Part shown: piece by piece, positions 24,301-38,700 of the stretch
Numbering within the stretch: the first letter of the stretch is position 1
How the letters are laid out: each line of letters starts with the position of its first letter
Assembly: GCF_048564905.1 (NCBI RefSeq)
Contig: NC_133021.1
Span: 31,507,097 to 31,571,096 of the forward strand
Direction of reading: 5' to 3'
DNA from: Vicugna pacos
Taxonomy: Eukaryota; Chordata; Mammalia; Artiodactyla; Camelidae
DNA length: 64,000 nucleotides
Notes under the pieces: model-generated
Seen by the model: only the letters and a program-made list of their open reading frames with translations
Database searches by the model: none
Told to the model about the DNA's origin: nothing
Program-made: the position numbers and the translations under genes

Positions 24301-26732
24301 CACTTTTCCTGCCACCACAATCTCGGAGCCTTTAAAATAGTTATGGAAACTGTTCTGAGTGATGTTCGTTACTGACGACTGGGGATAGTTGAACTGAACG
24401 TTCTGCAGCAAGGGAGTAGAGACCTGATTGTAGAATTTCTGTAATTCATTAAAAAGAGAGAGAGAGAGAGAAATCACTATTTTCATACCACTTTATAGCT
24501 CTCAAGCATTGTTCTCTAAGATTCTTCAAGTGCTTAGCAGGTATCTCTCAGTGTGTTCTGCCAGCATCTCTGTGGAAAGCTACGGAAAACTCTCACTGTG
24601 ATTACGTGAACTGAAACAGAGGTGATCATTCTTGTTAAGACAATTATTCTGGATGTAAGAGCCCAGCATTTTTTCCTTCTGTCACGACCAGCATGAAAAG
24701 CGCATGGACACTCATAATAAGATAAGTCAGCCGCCAACATGGAGGGACCTGGAGATCGTCATTCTAAGTGAAGTCAGCCAGAAAGAAAAAGAAAAATACC
24801 ATATGATACCACTCATGCATGAAATCTAAAACAAAAAAAGAAAAAAAAGACAAGTGAACTTATTTACAAAACAGAAACAGACTCACACATAGAAAATAAA
24901 CCTATGGTTACCAGGGGGGAAAAGGGGTGGGAAGGGATAAACTGGGAGTTCAAGGTTTGCAAATACTAACTTCTATATATAAAATAGATAAACAGGTTTC
25001 TACTGTAGAGCACAGAGAACTATGTTCAATATCTTGTAATAACCTATAATGAAAAAGAATATGAAAACGAATATATGTATGCATATGGATGACTGAAACA
25101 TCCTGCTGTACACCGGAAGTTGACACATTGTAAACTGACTAGACTTCATATATATATATTATATATATATATATATATATAAAGGAATATATATACATTT
25201 ATATATATATAATATATATATTAGAATATATATACATTTATATATATTATATATATATATTAGAATATATATACATTTATATATATATTATATATATATA
25301 TAAAAATTAGAAAAGTCGAACAATTTAACAACAAAAAAGATAAGTCACCTGGGTTGACATCCCCAAATCAGAACCCGTCTCTTCCCTGTTCCCAGGTTTA
25401 AATATGGCACCTGCTGTTGATAAACGGTACCTGGAACTGACAGGGGAGAGGGGTAAAGTATATTTTTCTTCTCCTACATCTTCTTCTTGTCCATTTAGTC
25501 AAAATAAACAAGTAATTCATATCCTTTATATTTAAGGAAATGTATAGGTTATAGCTTGATTTGTGTTGCGCCATTAAAAGTGGATTTCCAAGATGCCAGT
25601 CTACTTGAAAGGGAAAAGAGTGGCCATGACGATTAGGAGGACTGATTGCTTAGCAGACTGAGAGCCACAAGAAGATTTGACGGCGCCTCCCAAGACCTCT
25701 TCAGGGAATAAAGAACTGTGTACCCATCACCTTCCTGCCTCTCATCTCACTGTTAGTGCAGATACACAAGTGGGGGTGGGGTGCATGAGCAAGGAATTGG
25801 AACACTTCCAGATTCTTGCAACCTGCTATCACTGAAATAATGCCAATGTTTACTTAAACTCAGCCATCTTCATTTAGGCACCAGCTATTGCTAGTTGAAT
25901 GATTTCAACTGAAGGAAAAAAGAAAAAAAAAGGCATAAAAAATATTACCTTGAGCTGGGAAGAAGTGTCCTGGTTTCCATAAATCCTTTGAGCGATCCCA
26001 CGGTTTTCACTGGACAGCCTCTTCAGAAAGTCATAATCGACATCGAATCCTATCCCCAAGCTGAACAAGGAGATGTTGTCTCCTATGTTGTCCCTCACGT
26101 TTTTCTGAATTTTTGACAATTTCAGTTCACCTAAACGTGACAATGACAGGAAGGAAATAAACAAGGAGGCCATGTTATAAAGTTTGAGGGGAAAATCCAC
26201 AGAAAGCAGTTTAGCAAAATTTGTCCAAATTAAAATGCACTTATGCTTTGACCTAGTCACTCAACTTCCAGGAATGTTTTTTACAGATGCAATCATACAT
26301 GCTGAATTAAAGTATGGATGATGGTATATAGCAATGTTATTGGGAATGGTAACACATCAAAAACAACCTAAACGTACACCAATAAGAGAGACTGGTTAAA
26401 TTATGGTACATTCAAACTGGGAAATACTATGCAGCTATGAAAAAGAACAAGGCAATTCTTTATGTATTTATTGAATGAGCTCAAAGATGTATTTTTTAAA
26501 TTTTAATTTATTTGTTCATTTTTGGGGGGGAGGTAATTAGATACATTTATGTATTATTATTTTTTTAATGGAGGTACTGGGGATTGAACCCAGGACCTTG
26601 TGCATGCTAAGCATACCACTGAGCTGTATCCTCCTCCTTCAAAGATGCATTTTTTCAAGGGGAGAGAAACAAGGTGAAGATTAGTGTATGCAAGATGCAT
26701 TAGTTCAGGTGTGTGTATGTACACACTTTCAC

Positions 26733-26781
<49 letters not shown>

Positions 26782-29700
26782 TGTATTCAGAGTATATAGA
26801 TATGCATAGAGCATCTCTGGAAAGATACACAAGAAATTGGCAACCAGTGACTGTCTCCAGGGACAAGAAGTGAATAGTTGAAGGTCAGGAGTGAGAAACT
26901 GACAGGTTTTTTTTTTTTTTTTTTACTGTATTTCCTTTTCTTCTTTACGATTTTATTCTAAAATTAGATTTTAAAAGTCATCTGATCGAAGGAGGGAAAA
27001 CACTAAATCATAACAAATACACACGGCCGCCATTCTTTCTCCCTCCCCCTCTTTCCAGAACCCTGGCGCACTGTCAGGACTGCACCACTCACTCCCCTTC
27101 CGCTGCGCTGTGCCGGGCGCCGGCTAGACACAGACCGTGTCTACAAGACGGACTGCAGTGCAGCGCCGCTCTCCCTCCCACTGATGCTCATCAGCGCAAA
27201 GACGCAAATAAAGACAGCGGTACGCAACAGAAGCAGGGAGGTGGCAGGCCGTTTTGTGGACAGGAAAAGTGCTTAACACACAGGATGCATCAGAGAAGAA
27301 AGCTCACTGCATCAGCTGCAGTGAGCGGTGTGGAGAAGCACGGAGGACTAAGCTACTCAGAGGTTCTCCTGGGAGAGCTGGATAAACACTCATCACGCTC
27401 ACTCCTGTGCACCATCTCACACACGTCAAGTTGAGGAAATAAATGCATTTCACTAGCACCTATCTGCAATCGTCACGGCGTACGATTTGAATTCCCCACA
27501 TTGTGGAGGCGAAAGGGCGGCTTTCCAGAGCATCTCCCCAAATGTCCGGGGATTGTTTTAAGTGGGGTGAGTGCTTCAGGGTCCCTTAGGAAGCATGGGT
27601 TTTAAACAGTTTAGAAATTCAGGTAAATGCCACGAGAGTTCCCGTTTCAAGCAAATCATGTTCCCAAGAAACCGCAGTATAAATGTTCGTCACTAGAAAA
27701 TTGAAGTGATGCTTGCCTACTGTTGGATCACCGTCAGACACCAAAATGATAAGTGACACTGCGTTGGGGTCCAACAGTCCCAAGTTGTTGGCTTCATTCA
27801 AAATAAAGATGGCCCGCAGGAGGGCTTCGTTGATATTTGTGCCTGTGAACGCAACAGAGCGTGCCATTCTGTTAGATACTCTTACTTTCCACCCAAACCA
27901 TCACATCTTGGGATCAGATTCATCTGTCTGGTGATGACTCATGCATAATTTATTTATTCAGCACCCAAATTATTCCATTGCTTTCCAAGGGATACAAACT
28001 TTGGTCAAGATTCCCCAGGGGAGTAAAATCCTCACTTTGTAGTAAACGCTTCCCTTAGAGAGGCATGAACCCTTTCAAAGCACGTTGACATCGACATGTC
28101 GTTAACCACCAAACTGAAGGGACCGATGCACTTGGACACTGTTCGGTAGTCAGTTACATGTTAGGCCATGCGAGCCATAAAAGGCTAGTGCCACCTCCCG
28201 ACACCCCTTTTTGAGGATGGAACGGTAACAGCGTGTGTGGGATGGGTTCTATGTTGTGCTTCCACCATGAATTTAGTACTCCTCACGGAATGATAAAGGT
28301 ATTATTTAAGGCAGACCATGGCAGGCTGGGCACAGACCACTGCAGGAGGGAAGAATATTTCCTACGTGAACTGAGGTTTGAATCTAATGGAATTTGCTCC
28401 CTGGGCTTCAGGCTGAACCCCCTCACCTCCACTGGGCTGGATTTTCTCAATATAATTCTTGGCGTCCGCAATCTGTGTTTTTGTAGCAGAGACTAAATCA
28501 TTTCTCCAGGTTCGAACGTTGTGGTTGAAATCAACCACGGAGAACTGGTCTTCAGCACGTAGGTCATCCAATATGGTCTTCATGGCTTCCACTGTCTATT
28601 TAAAAAGAGGATGGAAGTAAGTTCAGGTGTGTCTTTTTTCTTTTTTAGATTCTGTATAAGTGATATCATAGGAATGTTTGTCTTCCTCTGTCTCACTTAC
28701 CTCACTCAGTATGACAATCTCTAGGTCCATCCATGTTGCTGCAAATGGCATGATTTCATTCTTTTGTACCCCAGAAACTAACATAACATTGTAAATCAAC
28801 TACACTTCAATTAAAAGAAAGAATGGAAAAGATTCTTAATACATAAGCTTTAAGCCTAAGAAGAAACGAGGAGGACCAATCATCCATCCTAGTCATTTTC
28901 AAGGTGCAATTCTCCTAGGAAACATCTTGAACCCACCTCAGTAAACACAGGTCTGCCTCTCACGGATCCTGAGCATGTTTTGTCTGCATTTTGATATTTA
29001 AACTTTCACCATCTCATTTCGTTATGCGTGACCAGTTTCATGGGCTCATTTTAAGTTCAGGATTATGAGCCTCAGAGCCAATCCGAGCAGCATTTGAACG
29101 AACTGGTCACATCTCCCTCTTAATACAACTTGCTCGTTATCTTCCAGAACCTTGGACTGTCTTGGTTTTTTCCCCTCTGACACTCACTGACTGCTTTTCT
29201 TAATCTCCTTTGCTGGTTCTTCCCCTTCTCCCCAAACTATTCTAATTACTGGAAGAGCGTAGGGTTCACTCTTGGTTCTCATCTCTAATTCCACTTGCTC
29301 CTCGCTGCTCTCATCTGGGCTCACTGCTGTAAGTACCTTCTACATGCTGGTGGCTCCACCACGTACAGCTCGATATCACCCTTTTGAACACTGGACTGGA
29401 CGCGTCCACTTGGGTGTGTAATAGTCGTCTGAACTTCAGTGATAAACCAAATGCCTGACACATAGTAGGTGCTTAGTAAACATTTGTTAAACGAAAGAAG
29501 GAAGGAAGAAAGGGAGGAAGGAAGAAAGGAGGGAGGGAGGGCAAGAAGGAAGGAGTGAATAAACTGTTGTATTAGCGCAGTGACTCTCAACTGAGAGCAA
29601 TTACCTCCCTGCAATGTCTGAAGACAGTTTTGATCGTCATGACTGGGAGGGTGGGTGCTACTGGCATCTAGTGGATAGAGGTCAGGGATGCTGCTAAACA

Positions 29701-32700
29701 TCCGTGTGTGGAAGCTAGAGCTCAGTGGTAGAGCGCATTACAAGGTCCTGGGTTCAATTCCCAGTACCGCCATTAACAAAAACAAACAAACATCCTACAA
29801 TGCACAATGTGGCCCTCACAATAAAGGACCAGCCAGCCTAAAATGTCAGTAATGCCCCGGTGGGAACCCTAGCATTTGGGTGTAAGCACAGTGGGCAGGG
29901 CCACGTTCTTCCCAGCTGTTGGATCCCAGAACAGTAGTGAACACTTGGATGGTCAGAATTGGTTGTTGAATGAGTGAATGGTTCGTTGGTTGTTCAAATT
30001 GGTTGAATGGATGGATCCAACCATCAATGAATGGATGAAATGTCCTTGTTGGTTTAGAATCACATCTATACCGTTAACACGGAGTGAGCCTACGTTAAAC
30101 TCCAAACGGGAAGCATGAGACAGGATGGTCCCTCTCAACGAATTACAATATGATTTAGAAAAAATGCACGTAACTGTTTCAAAGTTACTCATGAACAACG
30201 GCAAGACACCAGAGTAGAATGTTATGCGGGAGAACTGAAAGAATATTAAGGCAGAAGAGTGAGCAGAGTGAGAAGAGGTTATACTGAGATGATATCTTTC
30301 AAAAAGGTGAGGGTTGAGTAAATCTCTGCTCCTCGTAAGCCACGCGGTCCGTGTAACCTTGCCAGCAGCCTGAGCTAAGACAAGCCCTAGGCGGGAGGTG
30401 CACTGAACAGCTGTAGTGTCAGGAGGAGGTCGAGGAAAGTCGGCAGCCCATGACCCGCTGTCAACCAGGGGGTACTTGCCTGTTTCATTTTCACTCCCCA
30501 CATCGAGCCACTAACGTCGATGACAAAGAGGATGTTCTTGGGAATTGGGTCCATGTTTTCAGGAGCAAAGAAGTGGACAAAATATCCATTAAATACCTGA
30601 AAACCAGAAACTATCTGTGAGCCAAACCATTGCATATGTTTGGTATGCAGGAAGATGAGGGTCTGGGGATGGAGAGAGGAGGCGACACATGGTGAGCAGA
30701 AGGCATGACGGTCGGTCGTAAGGAAGAGAACAGAGGTTTGGGGTCCACCCGTCCCTCCCTTCTCCTTCGTGCTCCTTCCCTAGGAAGCTCCGAGCCTTCT
30801 CAGCAGTTCAACCCCCAGGGTGTCTCACCCCAGTCCCCTCCGCTCCACCCAGTCTCCGCTGAGAGCCTCCACTCCAGGCGCCCTGCGAACCAACAGCGAA
30901 TCAGGAGGAGCCCCTGCTCTCATGAGGCTCATGAGCAAGTGGAGGATCCAGACAAATACAGAGGCAATTTTCCAGCCCAGGGAAAATTCCAGCAAAATAA
31001 AATGCTCCGAGAACACCCAGTGGAGGTGCGTCTACCTCAGAAGAGGGGCGGGGTCCTTTCCCAAGGAAATGGCATCTGCGCTGGACTTGAGTGTGAGTTT
31101 GGAGACAGCGCGCCAGCATGGGGGCTGGGGGTGCGGCGGGGAGGACACTTCCAGACTGTGTAGCCCTGGGGCATCCCTAGGTCGCCGTAAGTGGTTCAGT
31201 GCCATGAATGCCGGAATTCAAGGCTTCAGGGCACAGAAGCCACTGGGTAGATCATGAAGGACCTTCATCTGCACCCTAGGGAGTCTGGATTGTACTTGAA
31301 GTTGACAGGCAGTCCCTCGGGCTAGATCCCTGACCACCCTCTGTCTTCCCCTGATGAGTGGCTCACTTCATTCTCTTTCCATTGCCCTTTGGATGCTCCT
31401 ACCAGGACGCGACAGTGTCCGGCTGCAGGCTGTGTGACTGGGGACACCCCCCGACCTCCCAGGCCCTGGAGAGAAGCACGGGCTTTTGGACACTCTCAAA
31501 GGGCTCCGACCTTAGCGCAGGGAAAGACAGACCCTCGTCTAAGACACGACACAAGAGGAAGGGGAAGCACTCAAGAACTCTCTCAAGGAACATAATCTCC
31601 GTGCCTTCTTTGATAGTCTGATTGCAAAGGGCCTTGGATGGTCATCTAAAATTCCCATTTTGTGATTTTCTATGGTTCTTCATTTGAGGCCTAGAAGTAC
31701 CTTTCTGGGACCAAGGGCATGAGACCCAATGACCCTTATTCAGTTATCTTGACATAAAATGCTTGGTGACGCGTAGAGAAATATGATTTTAGTCCCACGT
31801 TGGCAGCCTTGACACTTGCATTGGCAGCTAGGAACACCCAGAGGCGGAGGGTGCAGGTTACTCAACGAGAAGTAGAGGTCTGGTTTCGGCAGGTCTTCTC
31901 CTCAAGTCTGCTCTCACCTACCTGAAGTTCACCGACCTTCTCTTCTCTGTTCACATCGTACATCACCACCAGCTCTCCGTCTACCGCCGTCTCAGAGCAG
32001 TCGGGGCATTTTCTTTGTTGTGCTACCGTGGGCTTGAAGGTGACGTGTGCCTGGAAAGAAGAGTGGTGTGTGCGCGGGTCTCAGCCTCCCTCCCTCTCCA
32101 GGTGCCGGGCTGATGGCCGAGCCTTCTCACACACGCAGGAGAAGAGGTGTGGCCCCACGGCCCGGGGCCATTCAGCCCCTTCACTGATGGGGGCCCACCC
32201 AAGGGGTGCGAGTGGCGACTAACAGCCCAAGGTGCTGCTGGCCGGGTTTCAGTCCTTCATAAGAGAGTCAAAGAATTCCTCCCTCCCCCCCACGGTAGAA
32301 ACGGCTACCAGCTCTAGAAAGAGTTGGTGAAAGGGTCTTGAGAGGACTCCGATCTTTCCGAAGGTGGTTATTATTGGCCATTAAGGGAGAGAGAATTAAG
32401 CTGAGCATCTCTTGCTGAGACGAATAAAAATCCACTCTGTATTATGTGAGAGCTGTCTTTTAGCTACTGCTCAAGCGGGTGACTTGGAGGAAATGAAGCT
32501 CCAAAGTGGACGGCCACTGGTCAAAATGCAATGGAACGATCGGTAGTTGTAGCCTGTACACCCCGTGGAAGACCCTAGACTTTGCTCAAGGGTCCCTGTT
32601 CCTTCCTATAGTCGCCTCAGCTCAGCACCTGGTCACTTTTCTATCCCCCAGAGAAGCAGCAGAACCCACGAGCCCGTGGCCACTTCAACTCTGTGACATG

Positions 32701-35700
32701 CAACGCTCATAGTACCTTCTGCTGTCCCTTAGATACGACCGGAACTCCATCAAAATGCCCATCAAAGGTGTCCAGAACATGAAGAAATCTCAGTCCCTGA
32801 GGCTCAATGATCCGCACATCTACCTAGAGGTGGGAAAGAAAATGACTCAAAGCATTAAAACATCTTTCAAGGGGTTTTGAACAAGAGGTACAACGACTAA
32901 GTCCTCCACTCTTCTTCTCATCTTTGAGATTTCTCAAAGAAGACCCAACATGGGTTCACGATCACTTCTGCACGCCCTTTACATTCTGTGGGATATGATG
33001 CATCTCACCATGGAGGCCAAAGACCCTCTGGGCAAATCAGTCCTCCCCTTCAATGTCTTCACTTCTCTGGGATTTAATTCCTTTTATTCTATTCTATTCT
33101 AACCTATCCTATCCTATTCATTTGTATTTATAAGAATGGAATGAAAATTTTACCATGATCCATTCATCTCCTTCCACCTTCTCCATCTATGAGCAATTCA
33201 CAACCTACCTGCTTCACCTCCTAGCTGCCAAATGGAGAGTAGGTTGAATTGTGCACTTCCCTGGGTTTCTTCCAGATCTGTCGTACACAGATGTTCATGT
33301 GATGTCACATGTCGAGCCAAGAAAAGTGAAGCTTAGTTCTTACGGCAAGAGGTGACAATTACAGCAAAGGCGAGTTCAAAATGGTAGACAGTGCGATGCC
33401 CCAGGCATTGCTCTCCTGAGGTGATGATAGTTGGGGTGCCACGTGGGGAACGTGGTGCAGAGGAAGACCACTGACTCAGCATTCACTGAGCTCCAACGAC
33501 TTGCCAGCTATTTCCACAAGCTCGTCTCACTTATAACCAAGGCATGTACGTGTGCTGAGTACCTTTTTCACAGATGGGAAAACTGAGACTCAGGATAACC
33601 TGACACATGTCAGAAGGCGAGGGTAATGGGTTGAATGGTGGCCCCCCTAAAAAATGTATGTCTAGATCAAATCCCTGCAACCTGTGGCCGCTACCTGATT
33701 TGGAAAAAGGGTCTTTGCAAATGCGATAAAGGACCTAGAGATGAGATCAACCTGTACTGCCCAGGGGGCCCTAAATCCAGTGACAAGTGTTCTTACAGGA
33801 GCAAGACAGAGAGAGACTTGAGACACTCAGGGGAGGAGGTGACGTGACCGGAGAGGCAGCGATTGGAGTGAAGTGGCCACGAGGCCACACATCAAGGAAT
33901 GCTAGCAGCTTGCAGACACCAGAAGCAGCAAAAAACACTCTTCCCGAGAGCTTTCAGGACCGTGGCCCTGCCAGGTCCTTGCTTTCAGATTTCTTTCCTC
34001 TAGAGCCGCGAGAGGACACATTACTGCTGTTTTAAGCCACGCAGTGTGTGTGGTCCTTTGTCACCGCAGCCACGGGAGACCGAGACAGCTAAGAAGGAGA
34101 GGAGCCAGCATTGAAATCAGTAGAGAAGGGGTCTGGTTGACTCCAAACCCATAGTCTTTTCTGCACACCGCCCTGTCCTGCAGCGTTGAGTGGCATCGAA
34201 CACCACAAAGAGTGGAGACAGACAGAGTACAGACTGGGGACAGGGGCCCCATGAGGGTGGCGTCACCGCACGCTCTGCACAAGATGCTCACCTGCATGTG
34301 TTTGGCCAGCCGTCCCGGGTGCAGGGGGAGCCTGTGTTCATAGGAGCCCAGCTTCCTCCACTTCACTTCCTGGTAATGAAGCTCAAACTGCACCTCTGAT
34401 CCGGGGAGGACGTTCACTTCGGTTTTGAAGTTCTCCATGTCAAGAGCTCTGCTCCTAAAGATGTGAACCCCACGCCCCCCGTAAGTCATCACATGCAGAA
34501 TCTATGCAGAGGGTGACGGGACCTCCCTGGGCTGTCAACCTGCTCAGAGGTGACTGCAGCTTCTAGGCAACTTTCATTCCACCAACCTGGAATTTCTCTC
34601 TCCTCCCCTACCTGATCTTTTTCTTCCAGAGCTTCTTACAGATTTGGGGGTCACCTGCAAAGAGCTACCAGTTATTGACCCCCTACTATGTGCCAGGAAC
34701 TTGACACAGATCATTTCTATTACAGCAGCTCTGCAGGATGGATACCAATACCCTCATCCATCAGATGGTAAGCGACGTGGCTCACGAAGGGTAAGGAATC
34801 TTCTCTAGACCACGCAGCGAGTCGACTGTAAGGGCAGGACTCAAACCCAAGTTTAATCGACTCCAAAGACAGCTCGCATTTCTTCTACTGCTTGTGAGAC
34901 TCATTCTAAGGGTTCTTTATATTTTTGAACGTCTTCAGAAAGAAGACATCTACTGTTTCATCAAATTGAATATGTATTTCCAGCATTAGGCCAGTTATGA
35001 TTTCCAGCATGAAACCAGCATTATTCGTTATTTCCAGCATGAGGCCAGCATTAGTCCCACACACACCAAGTCCAATGTGATCGTCAATCTTGAGGTGTTG
35101 ATGGTTTTAAAGAGAAAACTATCTGAGCACTGGGATAAACAATGAGTGACTTTTTAAAAAAAATTAAATGGCTAAATAAGCAAGGTGAGACTGCACAGCC
35201 AGCTCATCTGGGATCAGGGAAATACCGTGATGAGCTTGGGATACTGGACAGCTGGAGAAAAAGACACACGGAGCTTAGGAGTAGCACGTGCGGTGAGAGG
35301 CTGAGTTATCTAGGGGGCCGGCTGGCGCGTGGGCTCCTTCTCTGTCATATCTGCAGTACCTGGAAGAGTCTCTGCTACAAACACATCTCTGTGGACTGAA
35401 GAAGTAATACGTGGGTGGATGCTGTGGTCAAGGCGACGAGTACAGAAGGCAAAACGATACTTCAAGATTAAAGACCTGAGGAACCTGGGTCCATGCTGGG
35501 GGTGTCCCCTCGGCCTGGGCTAACCTGTCCTCTCTCCTGGCTGAAGTCTGCTCATCTCTCCGGGCTCAGCGCAAGCATCAGCTCTTCTGTGACGACGTTC
35601 TGGACCCCCAGATGGAATTGTTCCTTTGGTCCTTGGGACCCCTGAAGGGTTTGGCACCCTCTCTACATTAGTGCATTGCACCATTATACCACCCCCTTGT

Positions 35701-38700
35701 ATATTATATATACTATAGTCAGCTATAGGTTACATATATTATAGTCACCTATGTGTTTTACACATTACAGTCATTTATATGTTATATATACGATAGTCAC
35801 CTGTATGTTATATATATTATGGCCACTTATATATATTAGTCACCTATATCACCTATATAATATATAGTCACCTATATGTTATTTACATTATAGTCTCCTA
35901 TGTTATACTAGTCATTTATATGTTATATATGATAGTCACTTATATATTATATATTATAGTCACTTCTATGTTATCTACATGACAGCCACCTGTATGTTAT
36001 ATATACGACCTGTGTGTTACATATAAGACAGTCACCTCTATGTTATATATGAGACAGTCACCTATATGTTATAGATAAGATAGTCACCTGTCCACTACAT
36101 ACATGAAGTCACCTGTATGTTACATACATGAAGTCACATGTATGTTACACATAAGAAGTCACCTGTGTGTTACACACATGACAATCATCTATACAATGCA
36201 GGCTCTGAGCTGTCTCCCCACTGGCCTGACAGTGTTCGTTGTGGTGTCACTGTCACCTCTGACAGAACGGGGTGCAGTGTTGACATTCAATGCATTTTTT
36301 GAATGAATGAACACATGAACGAAATGGAAGGAAACTCAGCTGAAGGGAACTTTGGGATGCAGAGGAGGAATAGGAAGGAAGACACATGTAGGCTCTGGGA
36401 GGAGATTAGATACGCAGTGAGGACCGGTGAACACTCCTTTGACACTTCCTGTGGAGAGGCTGCCTCTTTGAGGGTGGTCTGCCATTCCCGGTGTCTTAGT
36501 TAAGACTATAAGGGGTAAAAAAAAGTAAACAGAATCTACACTGAGCAACTGATGCTGGAAAGGGTGCCGCCCCATAAAAATAAGGCAGAAAAAAAAATCA
36601 TTACAGCAAATTCCAAACCCTTCTCTCTGCAGAGGTGGGCAGTGCTGGGCCCGGGTCGGCAGAGGATCCGCACGGCCTCTGTGTGCTCTGCTGGCAGCCA
36701 CGTTTAGCCACAGAGCGCCCTCCACGTGCACGCCGCGCTGCCTGGGGGGCGGCTGTGAGAGCACCCGCAGCTCAGGTGCTGCAGGAGGCCTTGGGAAACC
36801 GGCGATTCCCCGTTCTCCCACCTGCGACCAGGTTCTGCGCTTGCTGGAGGCTGGCCCGCCGTGGAGGGGATGGGGCTGAGGCGGGCAGCAGTGGGAGAGG
36901 AGCCCGGCTGTGCGGACCCCCCCTTACCTCAGCAGTCCTGCACTTTTGCCTTGTGCTCTCGCCTGTGAGTAGAGGGCTCGGCCCGCAGATTTCTCCCTAA
37001 TGGAGCTGGTAAACGTCATGCCGTTCACAGTCCTGAAAATGACAGAGGGCCCATGCTTGGTCCAAATGGTAGTCTTAGCACCACAAGCAAACATCAGTGG
37101 TGTGGCCATTGTGGAAAGCAGTACAGAGATTCCTTAAAAATCTGAAAATAGCTTTACCCTATGATCCAGCCGTCCCACGCCCGGGCACATACCCAGTAGG
37201 TGACTCTGCGCGGCTCCACATGCACTTGTGTGTGGTTCCCCCTAAGCCAGGGCAGCGCCATGTATTTTTCTCTCCCCAAGTAAGTGGGAGGTTGTTACCA
37301 TAGAGACAGGCTGAAGTTGACTTTAATTTATTAGAGAAGAAAAGCAAATCCTTCACAAATTCTGTTCCTTTGAACAGAAACAAATGCCAGGGACCCATGC
37401 ACATGATGATTCTTCTTTTCCTTAAATGGAGGCACTGGGGATTGAACCCAGGACCTCGTGCCTGCTAAGCACATGCTCTACGACTGAGCTACACCCCTCC
37501 CCCGCAAGATGGCTCTTGATACGCAGTGGGTCCACAGCTCTGAAAGTGAGAACCCTTGGAGCAGTTGACCATCATGGTCCCTTCAAGGTATGAGGGGCTT
37601 AATTCTGTGAGTAGAGCATATCCAGCTTCTGGTTCTACAGAGGAGTTACTCACATGGAGAAGTTGGAGATGAAGGCTCCTTTGGGAATCTGAACATCAAA
37701 CACGACACTCTGAGGCTGTGGGGAGTGGTTCACCACTTTGGCCTGGATGACGGTGTTGGCCATCCGAGAAGTAATAGTAGACTGGACTTTATAGCTAGAA
37801 AGGGTGACTTGATCCACATCACCCTGTAATTGGCAAGAAAATACAACTGTACTCGAAAGAAAATTACACAGAGCCTCACTATGTATTTGGTGTTAACAGC
37901 GGTCCGTGTTATTACAAACAGTTCTAAGGCATTGGTCAGCACACAACTCAGGTGTTATTAAGCATCCTCCTAACTTTTGGGAAGACCCCGCAGGCAGAAG
38001 TCTGCCTCTGTTGTGAGATATCCTGAGATGTCTTTCAGCTCTGTAAGTCTATAAATCATGATTTGAAAAATTAGAATACAAGGGGGAAAAATGGTTCTGG
38101 GGAGGCAAGATCGGATTACGTAAGTGCAGGAAATAACTTCAAAATGCCGCAGCAGAGGAAAGGAAAGGATGCGGGGTTACAGTGTTGGAAGGGGACCTGG
38201 GCTGTATCTTCAGAGTGGGGCACTGCCTGGGGCACGGTGGGGTGGTCCCCAAAGTCCCAAACTGGGACCTACTTTCTTCAATCTTATCTATTGTAATTTC
38301 ATCTTCTCCCAGTCCTCTTCTCCTTCCCAAATTAAAACAAAATATGAGGGGGTGGGAGTATAGCTCAGTGGTAGAGCGTATGCTTAGCATGCACAAGGTC
38401 CTGGGTTCAATCTCCAGTACCTCTATTAAAAAAAAATCTAAAAACAAAATACGGGAATTCTCACGGGTTTGAGCTACAGTCCGACACTCTGGAACTCCTT
38501 CCTCGGTCCCTCTCTACTGATTTAAGGCAGCTCCAGTATCCATGTGCTCAAAGACAAAGTACTACTAAAAACACGCATCTTTTGGGAGGTGCCTCTAGAG
38601 GGTAAGATTCTTCAAGATTCTGGCAATTACACGACCCACTAGGTTTTACTTTTTCCTCTGAAAGGTTTGGTTTATTTCCATACTGGGTGTCCTTTCCCCA

